Positions 8,638 to 22,952 are shown, counted from the stretch's first letter. The stretch: 64,000 nt of DNA from Sphingomonas sp. BK580 (GCF_014194975.1 NZ_JACIAY010000004.1:186001-250000); one strand, 5' to 3'. A program made the numbers and translations. Notes: generated from the letters alone by a model not told the origin.

Positions 8638-9983
8638 TCGTCTCCTTCGTTGAAGTGCGGGGTGAGCGGCGCGGGACGCGGTGCCGCGGTGTGCTCCTTC
8701 GGCGGTGCCGTCGTCAGGTCGCGCCCGGTCGCGTCAGGCTCGAGCAGCCGCGCCACGACGCGCCCTGCCGCCTCGCGGCCGCCGAGCCCGAAGGCGAGCG
8801 CCGCGGCGACCGCGACCGCGCCGAGGAGGAGTCCGAACGCCATGTTGATGATGTCGTCGGCCAGGCCCATGAAGCGCAGCCCGATCGCGGTGCCGAGCAC
8901 GATGATCGCGACCCGTACCAGCGGCGCCGCGGCGCGCGCGCCGCTCTGCCCCTCGACCACCCGGGCGACGAGCCGCGCGACGATCACCGCGGCGAAGATG
9001 ATGATCGAGCCGAACACCACCTGGCCGAACAGCGCCAGCACCTCGGCCATGATGCGCGAGCCATAAGCGAAGTCGAGCTGGCGGAAGGCTTCCATCAGGC
9101 CGAAGATCAGCACCGCGACGAACGCGCCCCTGCCGACCAGCGCGGAGGGACGAAGATCGGCGCGCGCCGCACCCAGCTCGCTCGCGGTCGCCTGCGACCA
9201 CAGGCCGGTGGCGCCGATCGCGCGATCGAAGCCGGTGGTGCCGAGGAACTGGGTCAGCAGCCGTGACGCGAACTTGCCGATGGCATAGGCGACCGCGAGG
9301 ATCAGCGCGGCGGCGATGACGTGCGGGATCGCGTCGAGGATCAGCCGCAGCATCGCGGTGGCGGGCTGCGAGATCGCGGCGATGTTGAGCGTGTCCAGCG
9401 CGGCGATCGCGACCGGGATGATGATCAGCGCGAAGACGATCGCGCCGAGCGTGCGCGGCAGCATCGACGGGTCGCTCGGCGCGCCGTCGCCCAGGCTGGT
9501 GGAGAAGCGCTCGACGTGGCTGGCCGTGACCACCGCCTCGACCGCCTTGCGCGCCACCTTGGCGAGCACATAGCCGAGGAAGGAGATCAGGCTGGCGCCG
9601 ATGATGTGCGGCACCGCGTGGCCGAAGCCGCGCAGCATGTCGCCGAGCGGCCCGGTTGCGCCGGTCAGCCCGAGCGGCTGGGCCGCGAGGAACAGCGCGA
9701 TCAGCAGCACGATCCAATAGGCCGCGTCACCGACCTGCACGCCGATGCTGTCGGGGTGGCGCTCGCCGAGGTTGGCGGCGTTGGCGTGGCGCGCCAGCGG
9801 GGTGCGATTGACCAGCTTGGCCACCGCCCATTTGATCGCGCGCGCGGCGACCCAGCCGATCAGCAGGATGACGAGCGCCGCCAGGATGCGCGGGCCCCAT
9901 TCCTCGACATAATAGAGCAGGCGCGAGCCGATCTCCCGGCCGTTCGAGACGACCTGACCGCCCGCATAGGTGACGTCGTTCAT
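8634..9983 (-). CDS. TM-helix-repeat mechanosensitive channel-like protein
   Basis: The 449-residue membrane protein has about ten hydrophobic helices arranged as repeats of the conserved TM-helix module found in CmpX-like proteins: IIGASLISFLGYVLAKVARKAVEAVV at about 130-160, VIAAALILAVAYAIGKFASRLL at about 230, and FGSIIIFAAVIVARLVARVVEG at about 325. It lacks the large cytoplasmic beta domain of MscS, so it is a relative and not a standard MscS channel. The C-terminal 40 residues are hydrophilic. In family members such proteins are linked to envelope stress. It lies 36 bases after the lipoprotein gene and overlaps csbD. Confidence 0.85.
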   Translation of the reverse strand: MNDVTYAGGQVVSNGREIGSRLLYYVEEWGPRILAALVILLIGWVAARAIKWAVAKLVNRTPLARHANAANLGERHPDSIGVQVGDAAYWIVLLIALFLAAQPLGLTGATGPLGDMLRGFGHAVPHIIGASLISFLGYVLAKVARKAVEAVVTASHVERFSTSLGDGAPSDPSMLPRTLGAIVFALIIIPVAIAALDTLNIAAISQPATAMLRLILDAIPHVIAAALILAVAYAIGKFASRLLTQFLGTTGFDRAIGATGLWSQATASELGAARADLRPSALVGRGAFVAVLIFGLMEAFRQLDFAYGSRIMAEVLALFGQVVFGSIIIFAAVIVARLVARVVEGQSGARAAAPLVRVAIIVLGTAIGLRFMGLADDIINMAFGLLLGAVAVAAALAFGLGGREAAGRVVARLLEPDATGRDLTTAPPKEHTAAPRPAPLTPHFNEGDE

Positions 9984-10019
9984 GGGTTGGGATGCCCTTC
10001 TGTAGAGTGAGACCGCGCG

Positions 10020-10364
10020 TCAGAGCGCGGGCGGCGCGGTGACGATGCCGCAGCCCGCGGCGGCGCGGGCGACCTCGAGCGGGACCTTGGGATCCTTCAC
10101 CTGACCCGCGACGCGGACGAAGTCGCTGATGGTGAGGCGCCCGGGCGTGGTGTCGCCCTCGCGCGCGGCGCGCGCGGCGCGGCCGAGCTGCTGCAACTGC
10201 CCGAGCGAGAGATGTTTCTCGAGGTGCTCGCCGACGCAGGTCGATTGGTCGGGCGCGAGGCCGTAGCCCTCCAGCGACGACGCGATCCGCGCCGACGGGT
10301 CGACGCACGCCGACGTCGCGCCGAGCAGGGCCAAGCAGAGTGCGGCCGCTACGAAAGGTCTCAT
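10020..10364 (-). CDS. Small putative lipoprotein
   Basis: The 114-residue protein has an N-terminal signal ending in a possible lipobox (ALLGATSAC), so it may be lipid-anchored. The mature region is mostly helical and has two further cysteines (STCVGEHLEKHL, AAAGCGIV) that could form a disulfide. I do not recognise the family. The start has a strong GGGGAGA site. It is the first gene of an operon with the TM-helix channel and CsbD, which suggests an envelope-stress role. The lipobox is slightly atypical, so a cleaved periplasmic protein is the alternative. Confidence 0.65.
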   Translation of the reverse strand: MRPFVAAALCLALLGATSACVDPSARIASSLEGYGLAPDQSTCVGEHLEKHLSLGQLQQLGRAARAAREGDTTPGRLTISDFVRVAGQVKDPKVPLEVARAAAGCGIVTAPPAL

Positions 10365-10389
10365 GGTATATCTCCCCTGTCGAGAGAAG

Positions 10390-10414
10390 AACCACGTTAA
10401 CCTAGATTGTTTCC
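10390..10414 (-). promoter_or_regulatory. Candidate EcfG-type stress promoter
   Basis: Reading the minus strand, GGAAAC is followed 16 bases later by GTT. This resembles the alphaproteobacterial general-stress sigma factor pattern (GGAAC, 16-17 bases, GTT), with one inserted A in the -35 element. It lies 26 bases before the start of the lipoprotein-channel-csbD operon. CsbD genes are common targets of that regulon, which is why the match is worth noting. The sequence match alone is weak. Confidence 0.35.
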
Positions 10415-10564
10415 TGGTAGTTATGCACCAGCGGCGTCGTCATTTTTACTTGCCGCGGAGAGCGGCGGGGTAGGAAGGGCGACTGCCCCCGCGCGTGACA
10501 GGCGCCGGATGATCTCTGCCGTTTGAAGCGCAAGCGTACGATCTATCTGGCGTGAACCAGCGGA

Positions 10565-10746
10565 GTGCTCCTGCGCACGCAGGAGCCCAGAGCGCTGGCG
10601 TCACGCCTGCGGCTCCGGGTTCCGGCGTTCGCCGGAGCACGATCCCACGCGACGGACCACATTGTAGCGGGCTATCGCGCGGCAGGAGCCAAGGTGGCGC
10701 GCATGCGCGGCGCCGCGCGGTACGCCGGCGTGCGCCGGAGCACGCT
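10565..10746. repeat. Intergenic palindromic repeat (family A, copy 2, most complete)
   Basis: The gap between gyrB and the lipoprotein promoter (about 10415-10790) holds no gene but carries the clearest copy of a composite repeat. Hairpin one has arms GCTCCTGCG and CGCAGGAGC around CA (10567-10586), followed by CCCAGAG. Hairpin two has arms TCCGGCG and CGCCGGA around TT (10621-10636), followed by GCACGAT. The outer ends GTGCTCC (10565) and GGAGCAC (10634) are themselves complementary, so the whole unit can fold as one long stem. A second copy of hairpin two, with a GCACG tail, lies near 10725-10743. Confidence 0.7.
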
Positions 10747-10790
10747 TTCACGCCCCCAGGTCGTGCCGATGCGTCTCCGCGCCGCTCTCC

Positions 10791-14214
<3,424 letters not shown>

Positions 14215-14217
14215 CGC

Positions 14218-15420
14218 TCAGCCGTCGCCGCGCTGGCGCAGCGAGAGGAACAGCAGCGCCGCCGCCACCATCGCCCCGGCGCCGAGCGCGAGCGCGAGAT
14301 CATAGGCGCCGGTCGCGTCGCGCAGTCGCCCGAAGCCGACCACGCCCGCGGCGGTGCCGAGCAGGGCGATCACCAGCAGCGAGCCGTACGTCTCGCCGTA
14401 CGCGCCGACCCCGAACAGCCGCGCCGCGAAGAAGGGCAGCAGGTCGTTCTCCGCGCCGTTCATCAGCCCCGCGACGAAGACGATGAGCCACAGCGCGGCG
14501 AGACCGGGCGCGCGCAGCTCGAGCAGCGCGAAGCCGGCGGCGGACAGCAGCGCCACCGCGGCGGCGACGCGGTGCGGGGCGAGCCGGTCGACCAGCGCGC
14601 CGATCGCGACGCGCGCGACCAGCTGCGCGCTGCCGAACGCGGTGACGAGCAGCGCCGCCTCGATCACGCCCAGCCCGCGCTCCAGCCCGAGCGGCACGAG
14701 CTGGGTGACCAGCCCGACCGTCGCGAAATTGACGCAGAAGGCGGTGAGCCCCAGCCGCCAGAAGCGCGCCTGACGCCGCGCCGCGCGCGCGCTGGGGCCG
14801 CGCGCGGCGTCTACCGGCGCCACCGGTCCGACGCGGCGCAGCGCGAGCAGGGTCAGCGGCAACGCCACCGCCACGACATGGATGGCGAGGACGACGAAGC
14901 CGCCGCGCCAGCCGTGACGCGTGATCGCCGCCCCGACGATCGGCGGCATCAGCAGGGTGGTGACCGACAGGCCGGAGGTCGCGACGCCGAGCGCCAGCCC
15001 GCGATGCGCGACGAAGCGGGTCGCGATCAGCCGCCCGTAGGCGACCGCGCTGGTGCCGGGCACGCCGAGCGCGAGACACAGCACCATCACTTGATAATGC
15101 CACAGCTCGCCCGCCAGCCGCGTGAAGGAGAGATAGGTGGCGCCGAGCAGCAGCAGCGAGAAAGCGATGACGGGAATGGGCCCGGCGCGGTCGGTGGCGC
15201 GGCCGAAGAAGGGGATGGCGACACAGCCGAGCAGCCCCACGCCCGCGGCGGTGGCGATCTCGCCGCGCGTCCAGCCGAACTCGGCGATCAGGCCGGGAAT
15301 GAACAGGCTGGAGATGTTCTGGAACAGCCCGGGTCCCGCGCCCATGCCGACCAGCCCGCCCAGCACGAGCGGCCAGCCCGCGCGCCACTCGGCGCCGGCG
15401 CGGTGATTCGGTATACCCAT
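14218..15420 (-). CDS. MFS transporter (paralogue 1 of a tandem pair)
   Basis: The 400-residue protein has twelve predicted helices. Characteristic stretches are GLFQNISSLFIPGLIAEFGWTRGEIATAAG near the N-terminus and FVAGLMNGAENDLLPFFAARLFG in the second half. These features resemble the monocarboxylate/oxalate-formate branch of the major facilitator superfamily. The substrate cannot be read. It is closely similar in sequence and helix layout to the gene at 15632-16813, which shows a tandem duplication. It is followed three bases later by the hydrolase gene, and the pair lies inside what is normally a recF-gyrB region. Confidence 0.87.
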   Translation of the reverse strand: MGIPNHRAGAEWRAGWPLVLGGLVGMGAGPGLFQNISSLFIPGLIAEFGWTRGEIATAAGVGLLGCVAIPFFGRATDRAGPIPVIAFSLLLLGATYLSFTRLAGELWHYQVMVLCLALGVPGTSAVAYGRLIATRFVAHRGLALGVATSGLSVTTLLMPPIVGAAITRHGWRGGFVVLAIHVVAVALPLTLLALRRVGPVAPVDAARGPSARAARRQARFWRLGLTAFCVNFATVGLVTQLVPLGLERGLGVIEAALLVTAFGSAQLVARVAIGALVDRLAPHRVAAAVALLSAAGFALLELRAPGLAALWLIVFVAGLMNGAENDLLPFFAARLFGVGAYGETYGSLLVIALLGTAAGVVGFGRLRDATGAYDLALALGAGAMVAAALLFLSLRQRGDG

Positions 15421-15631
15421 GCGCGCGAAGCCCTAGGACGGTTGGCCGCGAGGCGGCCAGCGCGGGCGTGTACATTTCGGTTCGTCTTGGGTCGGAATGT
15501 CGGGCGGCGACGTGGCGCGAGGCTGCGACGCGATCACTGCTTCCCCGCGGAGAACGATGGTGGCCGGCTCCTCTAGGAAGACCGGCGCGATCCTCGTCTC
15601 CGCGCCCACCACGCGGGCGCCAGCCCCGGGG

Positions 15632-16813
15632 TCAGAGCGGTTCGCCAGCCTTCGGCAGCGCGCGGTCGGGCAGCAGCAGAAAGCAGCCGCAGGCGAGCAG
15701 CAGCGCGCCGGCGCCGCACGCCAGCGCGGGCGTGTAGGTGCCAGTGGCGTCGTGCAGCCGGCCGAAGCCGATGATCCCCACCGCGGTGCCGGACAGGGCC
15801 AGCGGCATCGCGGTGCCGTAGATCTCGGCATAGGCGCGCAGCCCGAACAGTCGCGCCGCGAAGAAGGGCAGCAGGTCGTTCTCCGCGCCGTTCATCAGCC
15901 CGGCGAGGAACACCAGCAGCAACAAGGTCGCCTGGCCCTGCGGCGCGAGCGCGAGCAGCACGAACGCCACCGCCGACACCAGCGCGAACCCCGCCGCGAC
16001 GGGCTGAGGTCGCAGCCGGTCGACCAGCACGCCGACCATCAGCCGCCCCGCGATCGCGCTCGCGGCGAAAGCGGTCAGCAGCAGCGCCGCCTGCGCCGCG
16101 CTCTGGCCGAACTCGAGCCCGATCGGCACCAGTTGTGTCACCAGCCCGGTCGTCGCCGCGTTGATCAGCAGCGCCGAGGTGACGAGGATCCAGAAGCGCC
16201 GATCGCGCCGCGCGTCGCGCGCCGACACGCCGCTCGCCTCGCTCGGCGGGGCGCGCGGGGCGACGATCGCGCGCGGCGCGCGACGGATCGCGAGCAGGAT
16301 CAGCGGCAGCGCCAGCACCGAACTTCCCGCCGCCAGCGCGACGAAGCCGTAGCGCCAGCCATAGCGTCCGATCACCCAGCCGAGCGCGGGGGCGGCGACG
16401 ATGGTGGCGAGCGCCAGCCCGGACGTGCCCAGCGCCAGCGCGAGCCCGCGTCGTCGGTCGAACGCCGCCGCGATCAGCTTGCCATAGGCCAGGCTGCTCG
16501 TCCCCGGTATGGTGAGCACCAGCAGCAGCACGCCGACCTGATAGCGCCAGATCGCGCCGCCGATCGAGGCGAGCCACAGATAGGCGATTCCGAGCAGCAG
16601 CATGGAGGCGGTGATCACCGGTCGCACACCGAAGCGATCGGCGATGCGCCCGATCAGGGGCGCCGCGAGCGCGCCCAGCAGAGCGAGCCCGGCCGCGGTG
16701 GCGATCTCGCCGCGCGACCAGCCGAAGCTGCGCTCCAGCCCGGGCGTGAACAGGCTGGACAGATTCTGGTAGAGGCCGGGGCCGAGCCCCGCACCGAGCA
16801 TCGCCGCCGACAC
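15632..16813 (-). CDS. MFS transporter (paralogue 2), start codon uncertain
   Basis: A second MFS transporter (393 residues from the GTG at 16813) with the same landmarks as its neighbour: LYQNLSSLFTPGLERSFGWSRGEIATAAG and FLAGLMNGAENDLLPFFAARLFG. Starting at the GTG cuts into the first helix. The codons just upstream encode EWRRGWPLV, matching EWRAGWPLV of paralogue 1, so the true protein almost certainly starts further up. No ATG, GTG or TTG is present in that frame nearby; a CTG near 16894 is one candidate. The start may be non-standard, or the 5' end may be damaged. The 211-base gap to paralogue 1 holds nothing assignable. Confidence 0.83.
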   Translation of the reverse strand: MSAAMLGAGLGPGLYQNLSSLFTPGLERSFGWSRGEIATAAGLALLGALAAPLIGRIADRFGVRPVITASMLLLGIAYLWLASIGGAIWRYQVGVLLLVLTIPGTSSLAYGKLIAAAFDRRRGLALALGTSGLALATIVAAPALGWVIGRYGWRYGFVALAAGSSVLALPLILLAIRRAPRAIVAPRAPPSEASGVSARDARRDRRFWILVTSALLINAATTGLVTQLVPIGLEFGQSAAQAALLLTAFAASAIAGRLMVGVLVDRLRPQPVAAGFALVSAVAFVLLALAPQGQATLLLLVFLAGLMNGAENDLLPFFAARLFGLRAYAEIYGTAMPLALSGTAVGIIGFGRLHDATGTYTPALACGAGALLLACGCFLLLPDRALPKAGEPL

Positions 16814-17001
16814 CAGCGGCCAGCCCCGTCGCCACTCGCCCGCGCCCTCTGACGGTGCGCGCTCGGTCGCGAGGGGGAAGGCGGGCTCGGTCAGCGGCGT
16901 GGTCCTGCGTGCGGCGCGCGCGGCGCCGGATGATCAACGCCGCCTGCGCGCTTTTGCGGTGCGACGCAACGCCGCTGCGACGCGGGGATCGCGTCGCCCG
17001 G

Positions 17002-18039
17002 TCACAGCGCCAGGCGCGTCGCCTCGCCCGCCGCGGCGAACAGCGCTGGCTCGGTCCCCGTCATCCACACCTGACCCAGCGGGGCGAGCCGCTCGAACAA
17101 GGCGGCGCGGCGCGCGGGGTCGAGGTGCGCGGCGATCTCGTCGAGCAGCAGCAGCGGCGCGCGGCCGGTCGCGGTGGCGACCAGCTCGGCATGGGCGAGG
17201 ACGATGCCGAGCAATAGCGCCTTCTGTTCGCCGGTCGAGGCGCTCGCGGCGGGGCGGGCCTTGTCGACGTGCGTGACGAGCAGGTCGGCGCGGTGCGGTC
17301 CGGCGAGCGTGCGCCCTGCCGCGGCGTCCCGCGAACGGCCCGCGCGCAGTTCGGCGGCGAGCGTCTCGGCATCGCCGCTCCAGCCGGCGAGCGCGAGCGC
17401 GGCGCGCGGTACCGCCCCCGCCGGCTGCGCCGCCAGCGCGTCGCCCAGCGCCGCGACGGTGCGCCGGCGCGCGGCGTCGAGCGCCGCGCCGTGCTGCGCC
17501 ATCTGCGCCTCCAGCGCGACGAGCCAGTCACGGTCGGGCGCCGGCTCGGCGAGCAGGCGGTTGCGGTCGCGCATCGCCGCCTCGTAGCGGATGCCGTGGC
17601 GCGCGTGCTCGGGGGCGAGCGCCAGCGTGAGCCGGTCGAGGAAGCGACGACGCTCGCCCGCCGCCTCGGTGAACAGCCGGTCCATCGCCGGGGTGAGCCA
17701 GAGAACCGCGACGCGCTCGGCCAGCGCGCCGGCGCCGGCCGCGGCGCCGTTGACCCGCACGACCCGTCGCTCGGGCGCGCCCGCCAGCGCCCCGGTGGCG
17801 AGCTCGACGCCGTCGCCCAGTGTCGCGGCGACGCCGAAGCCGCCCGGTCCGTCGGCGCGCGCGATCTCGGACAAGGGCGCGCGGCGCAGTCCGCGGCCGG
17901 GCGCGAGCAGCGACACCGCCTCGAGCACGTTGGTCTTCCCCGCCCCGTTGGGGCCAGTCAGGATGACGAAGCCCGGCGCGGGGGCGAGGCTCAGCGCCGC
18001 GTGATTGCGGACATCGGTGAGGACCAGGCGCGCGAGCAT
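17002..18039 (-). CDS. recF: RecF DNA repair/replication protein
   Basis: The 345-residue protein is an SMC-like ATPase with Walker [10 protein letters not shown] near residue 30, the ABC signature [10 protein letters not shown], and Walker [13 protein letters not shown]. The opening [18 protein letters not shown] is typical for RecF, which helps load RecA at gaps with RecO and RecR. I start at the ATG at 18039; an upstream start at 18084 would add 15 basic residues without support. dnaA and dnaN are not visible nearby; the gene is divergent from rarD. Confidence 0.95.
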   Translation of the reverse strand: MLARLVLTDVRNHAALSLAPAPGFVILTGPNGAGKTNVLEAVSLLAPGRGLRRAPLSEIARADGPGGFGVAATLGDGVELATGALAGAPERRVVRVNGAAAGAGALAERVAVLWLTPAMDRLFTEAAGERRRFLDRLTLALAPEHARHGIRYEAAMRDRNRLLAEPAPDRDWLVALEAQMAQHGAALDAARRRTVAALGDALAAQPAGAVPRAALALAGWSGDAETLAAELRAGRSRDAAAGRTLAGPHRADLLVTHVDKARPAASASTGEQKALLLGIVLAHAELVATATGRAPLLLLDEIAAHLDPARRAALFERLAPLGQVWMTGTEPALFAAAGEATRLAL

Positions 18040-18179
18040 CGCCCGCGGCTGTAAGCGCTGCAAGCGGAAGCGGCAACGCGCCACACCCTAGTCGGCGTCG
18101 GAGGGCGCGCGCAAGGCAGCGCCACCGCACTGGGTCATGACGGGAGCGCGACGACTTGCGCCGGGGCGGTCGGCGGGCG

Positions 18180-19082
18180 ATGGCGACCGGCATGCCCGAC
18201 CGTCCCGCCTCGACCCGCACCGGCCTGCTGCTCGGAGTCGGCGCCTTCGTGTGCTGGGGGCTGCTGCCGCTCTACCTGCACCTGCTCGACTCGGTGCCGG
18301 CGCTGCAGGTGCTGGCCTATCGCGTGATCTTCTCGCTGCTGCTGCTGGTCGCGATCGTCGCCGCGCTGGGACGCGGGCGTTCGATCCTGCGGGAAGCGCG
18401 CGGGCGCACGCTGGCGCTGCTCAGCGCGACCGCGCTGCTGATCGCGGTCAATTGGTTCGTCTACATCTGGTCGGTGCAGAACGGCCATGTGCTCGAGGCG
18501 AGCCTCGGTTACTTCATCAACCCGCTGCTCAACGTGCTGCTCGGCGTCGCGGTGCTGCGCGAGCGGATCACGCGGGTGCAGGCCGGCGCGGTCGCGATCG
18601 CCGGGGTGGGGGTGGTGCTGCTCGCGCTCGACGGCGGCGGGGCGCTGTGGATCCCGCTCGCGCTGGCGGTGAGCTTCGGGCTGTACGGGCTCATCCGCAA
18701 GGTGGTGGCGATCGACGCGCTGGGGGGGCTGCTGATCGAGACGGCGCTGCTGCTGGTGCCCGCCGTCGCGATCGTCGCCTGGGCGCATGCGCATGGCAGC
18801 GGCGCCTTCGGTCAGACCACGCGCCTCGACCTGCTGCTGGTGCTCGCGGGCGCGGTGACCGCGGCACCACTGCTGATGTTCGCCGCGGCGGCGCGGCGGC
18901 TGCGCTACGCGACGGTGGGGCTGCTGCAATATATCGGGCCGACGCTGCAGTTCCTCGAGGCGGTGCTGATCTTCGGCGAGCCGCTCCGCCCGGCGCAGTT
19001 GCTGAGCTTCGCGCTGATCTGGACCGCCTGCGCGCTCTACGCGGCGGCGGGCTGGCGCGCGGCGCCGGGCGAGAGAAGCTGA
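18180..19082 (+). CDS. rarD: RarD-type EamA-family transporter
   Basis: About 300 residues with ten helices forming two EamA repeats. The N-terminal GVGAFVCWGLLPLYLHLL and the central NWFVYIWSVQNGHVLEASLGYFINPLLNVLLG are RarD hallmarks, as is LLQYIGPTLQFLEAV near the end. RarD proteins are inner-membrane drug/metabolite-superfamily permeases, and the physiological substrate is not settled. The ATG at 18180 is chosen over the ATG at 18192 and a TTG at 18156; none has a strong ribosome binding site. It ends before a degenerate repeat copy. Confidence 0.9.
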   Translation: MATGMPDRPASTRTGLLLGVGAFVCWGLLPLYLHLLDSVPALQVLAYRVIFSLLLLVAIVAALGRGRSILREARGRTLALLSATALLIAVNWFVYIWSVQNGHVLEASLGYFINPLLNVLLGVAVLRERITRVQAGAVAIAGVGVVLLALDGGGALWIPLALAVSFGLYGLIRKVVAIDALGGLLIETALLLVPAVAIVAWAHAHGSGAFGQTTRLDLLLVLAGAVTAAPLLMFAAAARRLRYATVGLLQYIGPTLQFLEAVLIFGEPLRPAQLLSFALIWTACALYAAAGWRAAPGERS

Positions 19083-19106
19083 GCCGCCCGATCCGCGCTC
19101 ACGCTG

Positions 19107-19180
19107 GGCTCCCGCGCACGCAGGCGCCCGGAGCCACGAACGTCTATCCCGCCGCGCTGGACTCCGGCGTTCGTTCGAGA
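19107..19180. repeat. Intergenic palindromic repeat (family A, degenerate copy)
   Basis: A decayed copy of the composite repeat. GGGCTCCCGCGCACGCAGG corresponds to hairpin one, and ACTCCGGCGTTCG to the left arm of hairpin two; the right arms no longer pair well. It separates the convergent rarD and coq4 genes. Confidence 0.45.
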
Positions 19181-19228
19181 ACAGTGCGGCTCAGGTCGTG
19201 CAGCAGCCTGCGCGAGCGACTGGCACGC

Positions 19229-19999
19229 TCACGCTGCTGCCCCGCGCGCGCCGCCGAACGAGTCGATCGCCGCGCCCAGCACGCGACGGGCACGCTGATA
19301 GGCGTGCGGCTCGCGGATGCCCAGCCGCGCCCGCGCCGCGGCGAGCGGCTCGTCGAGCAGCGTCCTCGGGTCCTCCGCCACCAGCCACACGGCCGCACGG
19401 CCGTGGCGATAGCCCTCCCACACCGCGCGCGCGAACAGCGTGCTGCGCGTCACCGCGAGGCTCTTCACCGAGGCCGCGACCGCGATCAGCGCCCAGCCCA
19501 GGCCGCCGACCTGGGCGAAGCTGAACGCGACCAGCGCGGCTTCGCCGAGCGGGTCGTCGGCCTGGTAGCCGGTCAGCACGTGCCAGAGATCGTGCAGGTC
19601 GCGGATGCGACGGCCCATCCAGCCATAGGGATGTTCGGCACCCCAGGCGTCGGCATGGTCCGCCTCGCTGACCGCGACGAGCCCGTCGGCGGTATAGCCG
19701 GTGGTGGCGAGGAAGTCGCGATAGGCGGCGCCGACCGTGCCCGGCACGTGTCGCGCCACCGCCGCGGGATCGGCGAGCAGCGCGGCGAGCTCGGCACGCT
19801 CATAGGCGATCCGGCCGCCCGCCGAGGAGGCGATCAGGCGCGCGTAGTTGGCGGGGGCGTTGCCGGTGTTGAGCGCGCGCATGATGCGGAAGACCTGGCG
19901 CGTGTCGTCGGGGTCGCGCATCAGCCGCCGCACCGCGTCGACCGCGCCGCGCCAGTCGCGCCGTCCGCTGGTGCCGGGATAGGGGGGCATGCGGGTCAC
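19229..19999 (-). CDS. COQ4-family ubiquinone biosynthesis protein
   Basis: The 256-residue protein carries the COQ4 signature [28 protein letters not shown] (around residues 145-172), with the His/Asp residues that bind metal in this family. COQ4 organises or takes part in ubiquinone synthesis in eukaryotes; alphaproteobacterial members are assumed to act likewise. I choose the GTG at 19999 because AAGGAG lies seven bases upstream; the ATG at 19990 is the alternative. A near-perfect palindrome lies directly upstream of the ribosome binding site. Confidence 0.82.
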   Translation of the reverse strand: MTRMPPYPGTSGRRDWRGAVDAVRRLMRDPDDTRQVFRIMRALNTGNAPANYARLIASSAGGRIAYERAELAALLADPAAVARHVPGTVGAAYRDFLATTGYTADGLVAVSEADHADAWGAEHPYGWMGRRIRDLHDLWHVLTGYQADDPLGEAALVAFSFAQVGGLGWALIAVAASVKSLAVTRSTLFARAVWEGYRHGRAAVWLVAEDPRTLLDEPLAAARARLGIREPHAYQRARRVLGAAIDSFGGARGAAA

Positions 20000-20010
20000 G
20001 CGAAGACTCC

Positions 20011-20032
20011 TTACTGACAGTCCTGTCAATAA
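20011..20032 (-). promoter_or_regulatory. Palindromic operator candidate upstream of coq4
   Basis: Arms TTACTGACAG and CTGTCAATAA flank a TC spacer, with nine of ten positions paired. On the coding strand it reads TTGACAG then CTGTCA, overlapping a possible -35 element and ending next to the AAGGAG of coq4. This size and symmetry are typical of TetR-type operators. No TetR gene lies within the window near it, so the repressor would act from elsewhere. Confidence 0.5.
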
Positions 20033-20051
20033 AGGAGATGGTTCGCCTTCG

Positions 20052-21311
20052 TCAAGCGTCCGGGCCGGGCGGACCCGAGGGGTCATCCGCGTCGCCGCGT
20101 CGGCCCAGCAGCGCGGTGGTGGCGATGTCCATCGTCACGTTGCCCACGGTGCGGACGATGTCGGGGATCGTCTCCACCGCCACCAGCAGCCCCAGCGGCG
20201 CGATCGGCGCACCGATCGTGCCCGCGATCGGCGCGATCGCGCTAACGTAGCTCACCGTGCCGGGCAGGCTGACCGAGCCAAGCGAGGTCAGCGTCGCCAC
20301 CACCACGCCGATCGCGAGCGTCGCCGGCGACAGCGTGACGCCGAACCAGGTCGCCACGTAGATCGCTACCGCGAGGTTCATCGCCGGCCCGGTCGCGCGG
20401 AAGATCGCGACCGCCAACGGCAGCGTCACGCCGGCGACCCGCACCTCGACGCCGAGGCCGCGCGCGCCCTCGATCATCGCCGGCATCGAGGCGAGCGAGC
20501 TCTGTGTGCTGATCGCCACCGCCTGCGCCGGCAGCGTCGCCCGCGCGAAGGCGCCGAGCGGCAGGTGCGCACCCAGCCGCGCGATCGGATAGGCCAGCAG
20601 CATCACCGCCACGCCCGAGGCGCTCACGATCAGGATATAGTGGATCAGCGCGCCGAACGCGCCGGTGCCCGCGCGCGCGCCCACCACCAGCGCGAGCGCC
20701 AGCACGCCCGCGGGCGCGATCCACAGCACCCAGTCGATCACCACCAGCATCGCGTCGCGCAAGGCGGTGAAGAGGCGCACCAGCAGGTCGCGCTGCGCGC
20801 GCTCGATCCGCGCGATCGCGAAGGCGAAGGCCAAGGTGAAGATGATCAGCGAGAGGAAGGCGTCGTTCGCCGCCGCCTGGATCACGTTGGTCGGCACGAT
20901 GCCGGCGAAGAACTCGCCGAGCGGCGGCACCGCGGGCACCGCGCTCGCGTCGGACAGCGCGCGGCGCAGCGCCGCGGCCGAGGCGGCGGGCAGCGGCGCG
21001 AGCGCCAGCAGCAGCGGGGTCAGCAGCGCCGCGATCGTCGCCGAGGTGGCGAGCAAGGCGACGTAGAGCGCGATCGCGCGCGCCGCCAGCCGCCCGGCAC
21101 GCGCCGCCTCCGCGGTCGCGGCGACCCCGGTGACCAGCAGCGAGACCACGAGCGGCACGATCGTCATCTGCAAGGCGTGGAGCCAGGCGGTGCCGAGCGG
21201 CTCGGCCACCGCCACCACGTTCGGCACCGCGCCGGGCGCGACGCGCGCCAGCGCGATGCCGGCGGCGAGGCCGGCGATCAGGGCAAGGAGGATACGGGTG
21301 GCCTGCGACAT
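20052..21311 (-). CDS. Dicarboxylate/amino acid:cation symporter (DAACS) family protein
   Basis: The 419-residue membrane protein has the sodium:dicarboxylate symporter layout: [17 protein letters not shown] near the N-terminus, [27 protein letters not shown] in the middle, and [12 protein letters not shown], the hairpin serine region. The usual NMDGT substrate motif is replaced by GPAMNLAVA, so its substrate probably differs from glutamate or C4-dicarboxylates. The start at 21311 is the natural start for family length. It is divergent from glmM, with a 69-base shared gap. Confidence 0.85.
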   Translation of the reverse strand: MSQATRILLALIAGLAAGIALARVAPGAVPNVVAVAEPLGTAWLHALQMTIVPLVVSLLVTGVAATAEAARAGRLAARAIALYVALLATSATIAALLTPLLLALAPLPAASAAALRRALSDASAVPAVPPLGEFFAGIVPTNVIQAAANDAFLSLIIFTLAFAFAIARIERAQRDLLVRLFTALRDAMLVVIDWVLWIAPAGVLALALVVGARAGTGAFGALIHYILIVSASGVAVMLLAYPIARLGAHLPLGAFARATLPAQAVAISTQSSLASMPAMIEGARGLGVEVRVAGVTLPLAVAIFRATGPAMNLAVAIYVATWFGVTLSPATLAIGVVVATLTSLGSVSLPGTVSYVSAIAPIAGTIGAPIAPLGLLVAVETIPDIVRTVGNVTMDIATTALLGRRGDADDPSGPPGPDA

Positions 21312-21380
21312 CAGCGCGCTCTTCGCCCTTCGTTCGTCATCGTTTATGGGAGCCCACCAGCGGAGCGAACGGAAGAGGCG

Positions 21381-22718
<1,338 letters not shown>

Positions 22719-22753
22719 AGGGGTAGGTGGGCCTGTCCCTCCTCTTCTTCCCA

Positions 22754-22836
22754 CCCCGGCGGACGCCGGGGTCCGGGTGGGGGACGGCGCTGAGTCCCAT
22801 GACGGCCTTCCCAACCGGAACCCGGCGTTCGCCGGG
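22754..22836. repeat. Intergenic palindromic repeats after glmM
   Basis: Two perfect hairpins: CCCCGGCG/CGCCGGGG around GA (22754-22771), and CCCGGCG/CGCCGGG around TT (22821-22836). The second matches hairpin two of the repeat at 10621. The 234-base gap between glmM and the DUF1272 gene contains no other feature I can support. Confidence 0.6.
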
Positions 22837-22952
22837 GTGGAGGAAGGAGGTTCGTCGCCGTCGGCCCGCGACGGCGCCGAGGAGCGGGCCGTGTGCACTC
22901 TTCCACCCTGATCCCGCGTGACCTCGCGCGCGCGCGGCGCTATGGCGCGCGC

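Noticed and set aside
10565..10746. Short palindromic repeats as a possible CRISPR array
   Set aside because: Copies are scattered singly in gaps, differ in sequence, and have no regular spacers or cas genes.
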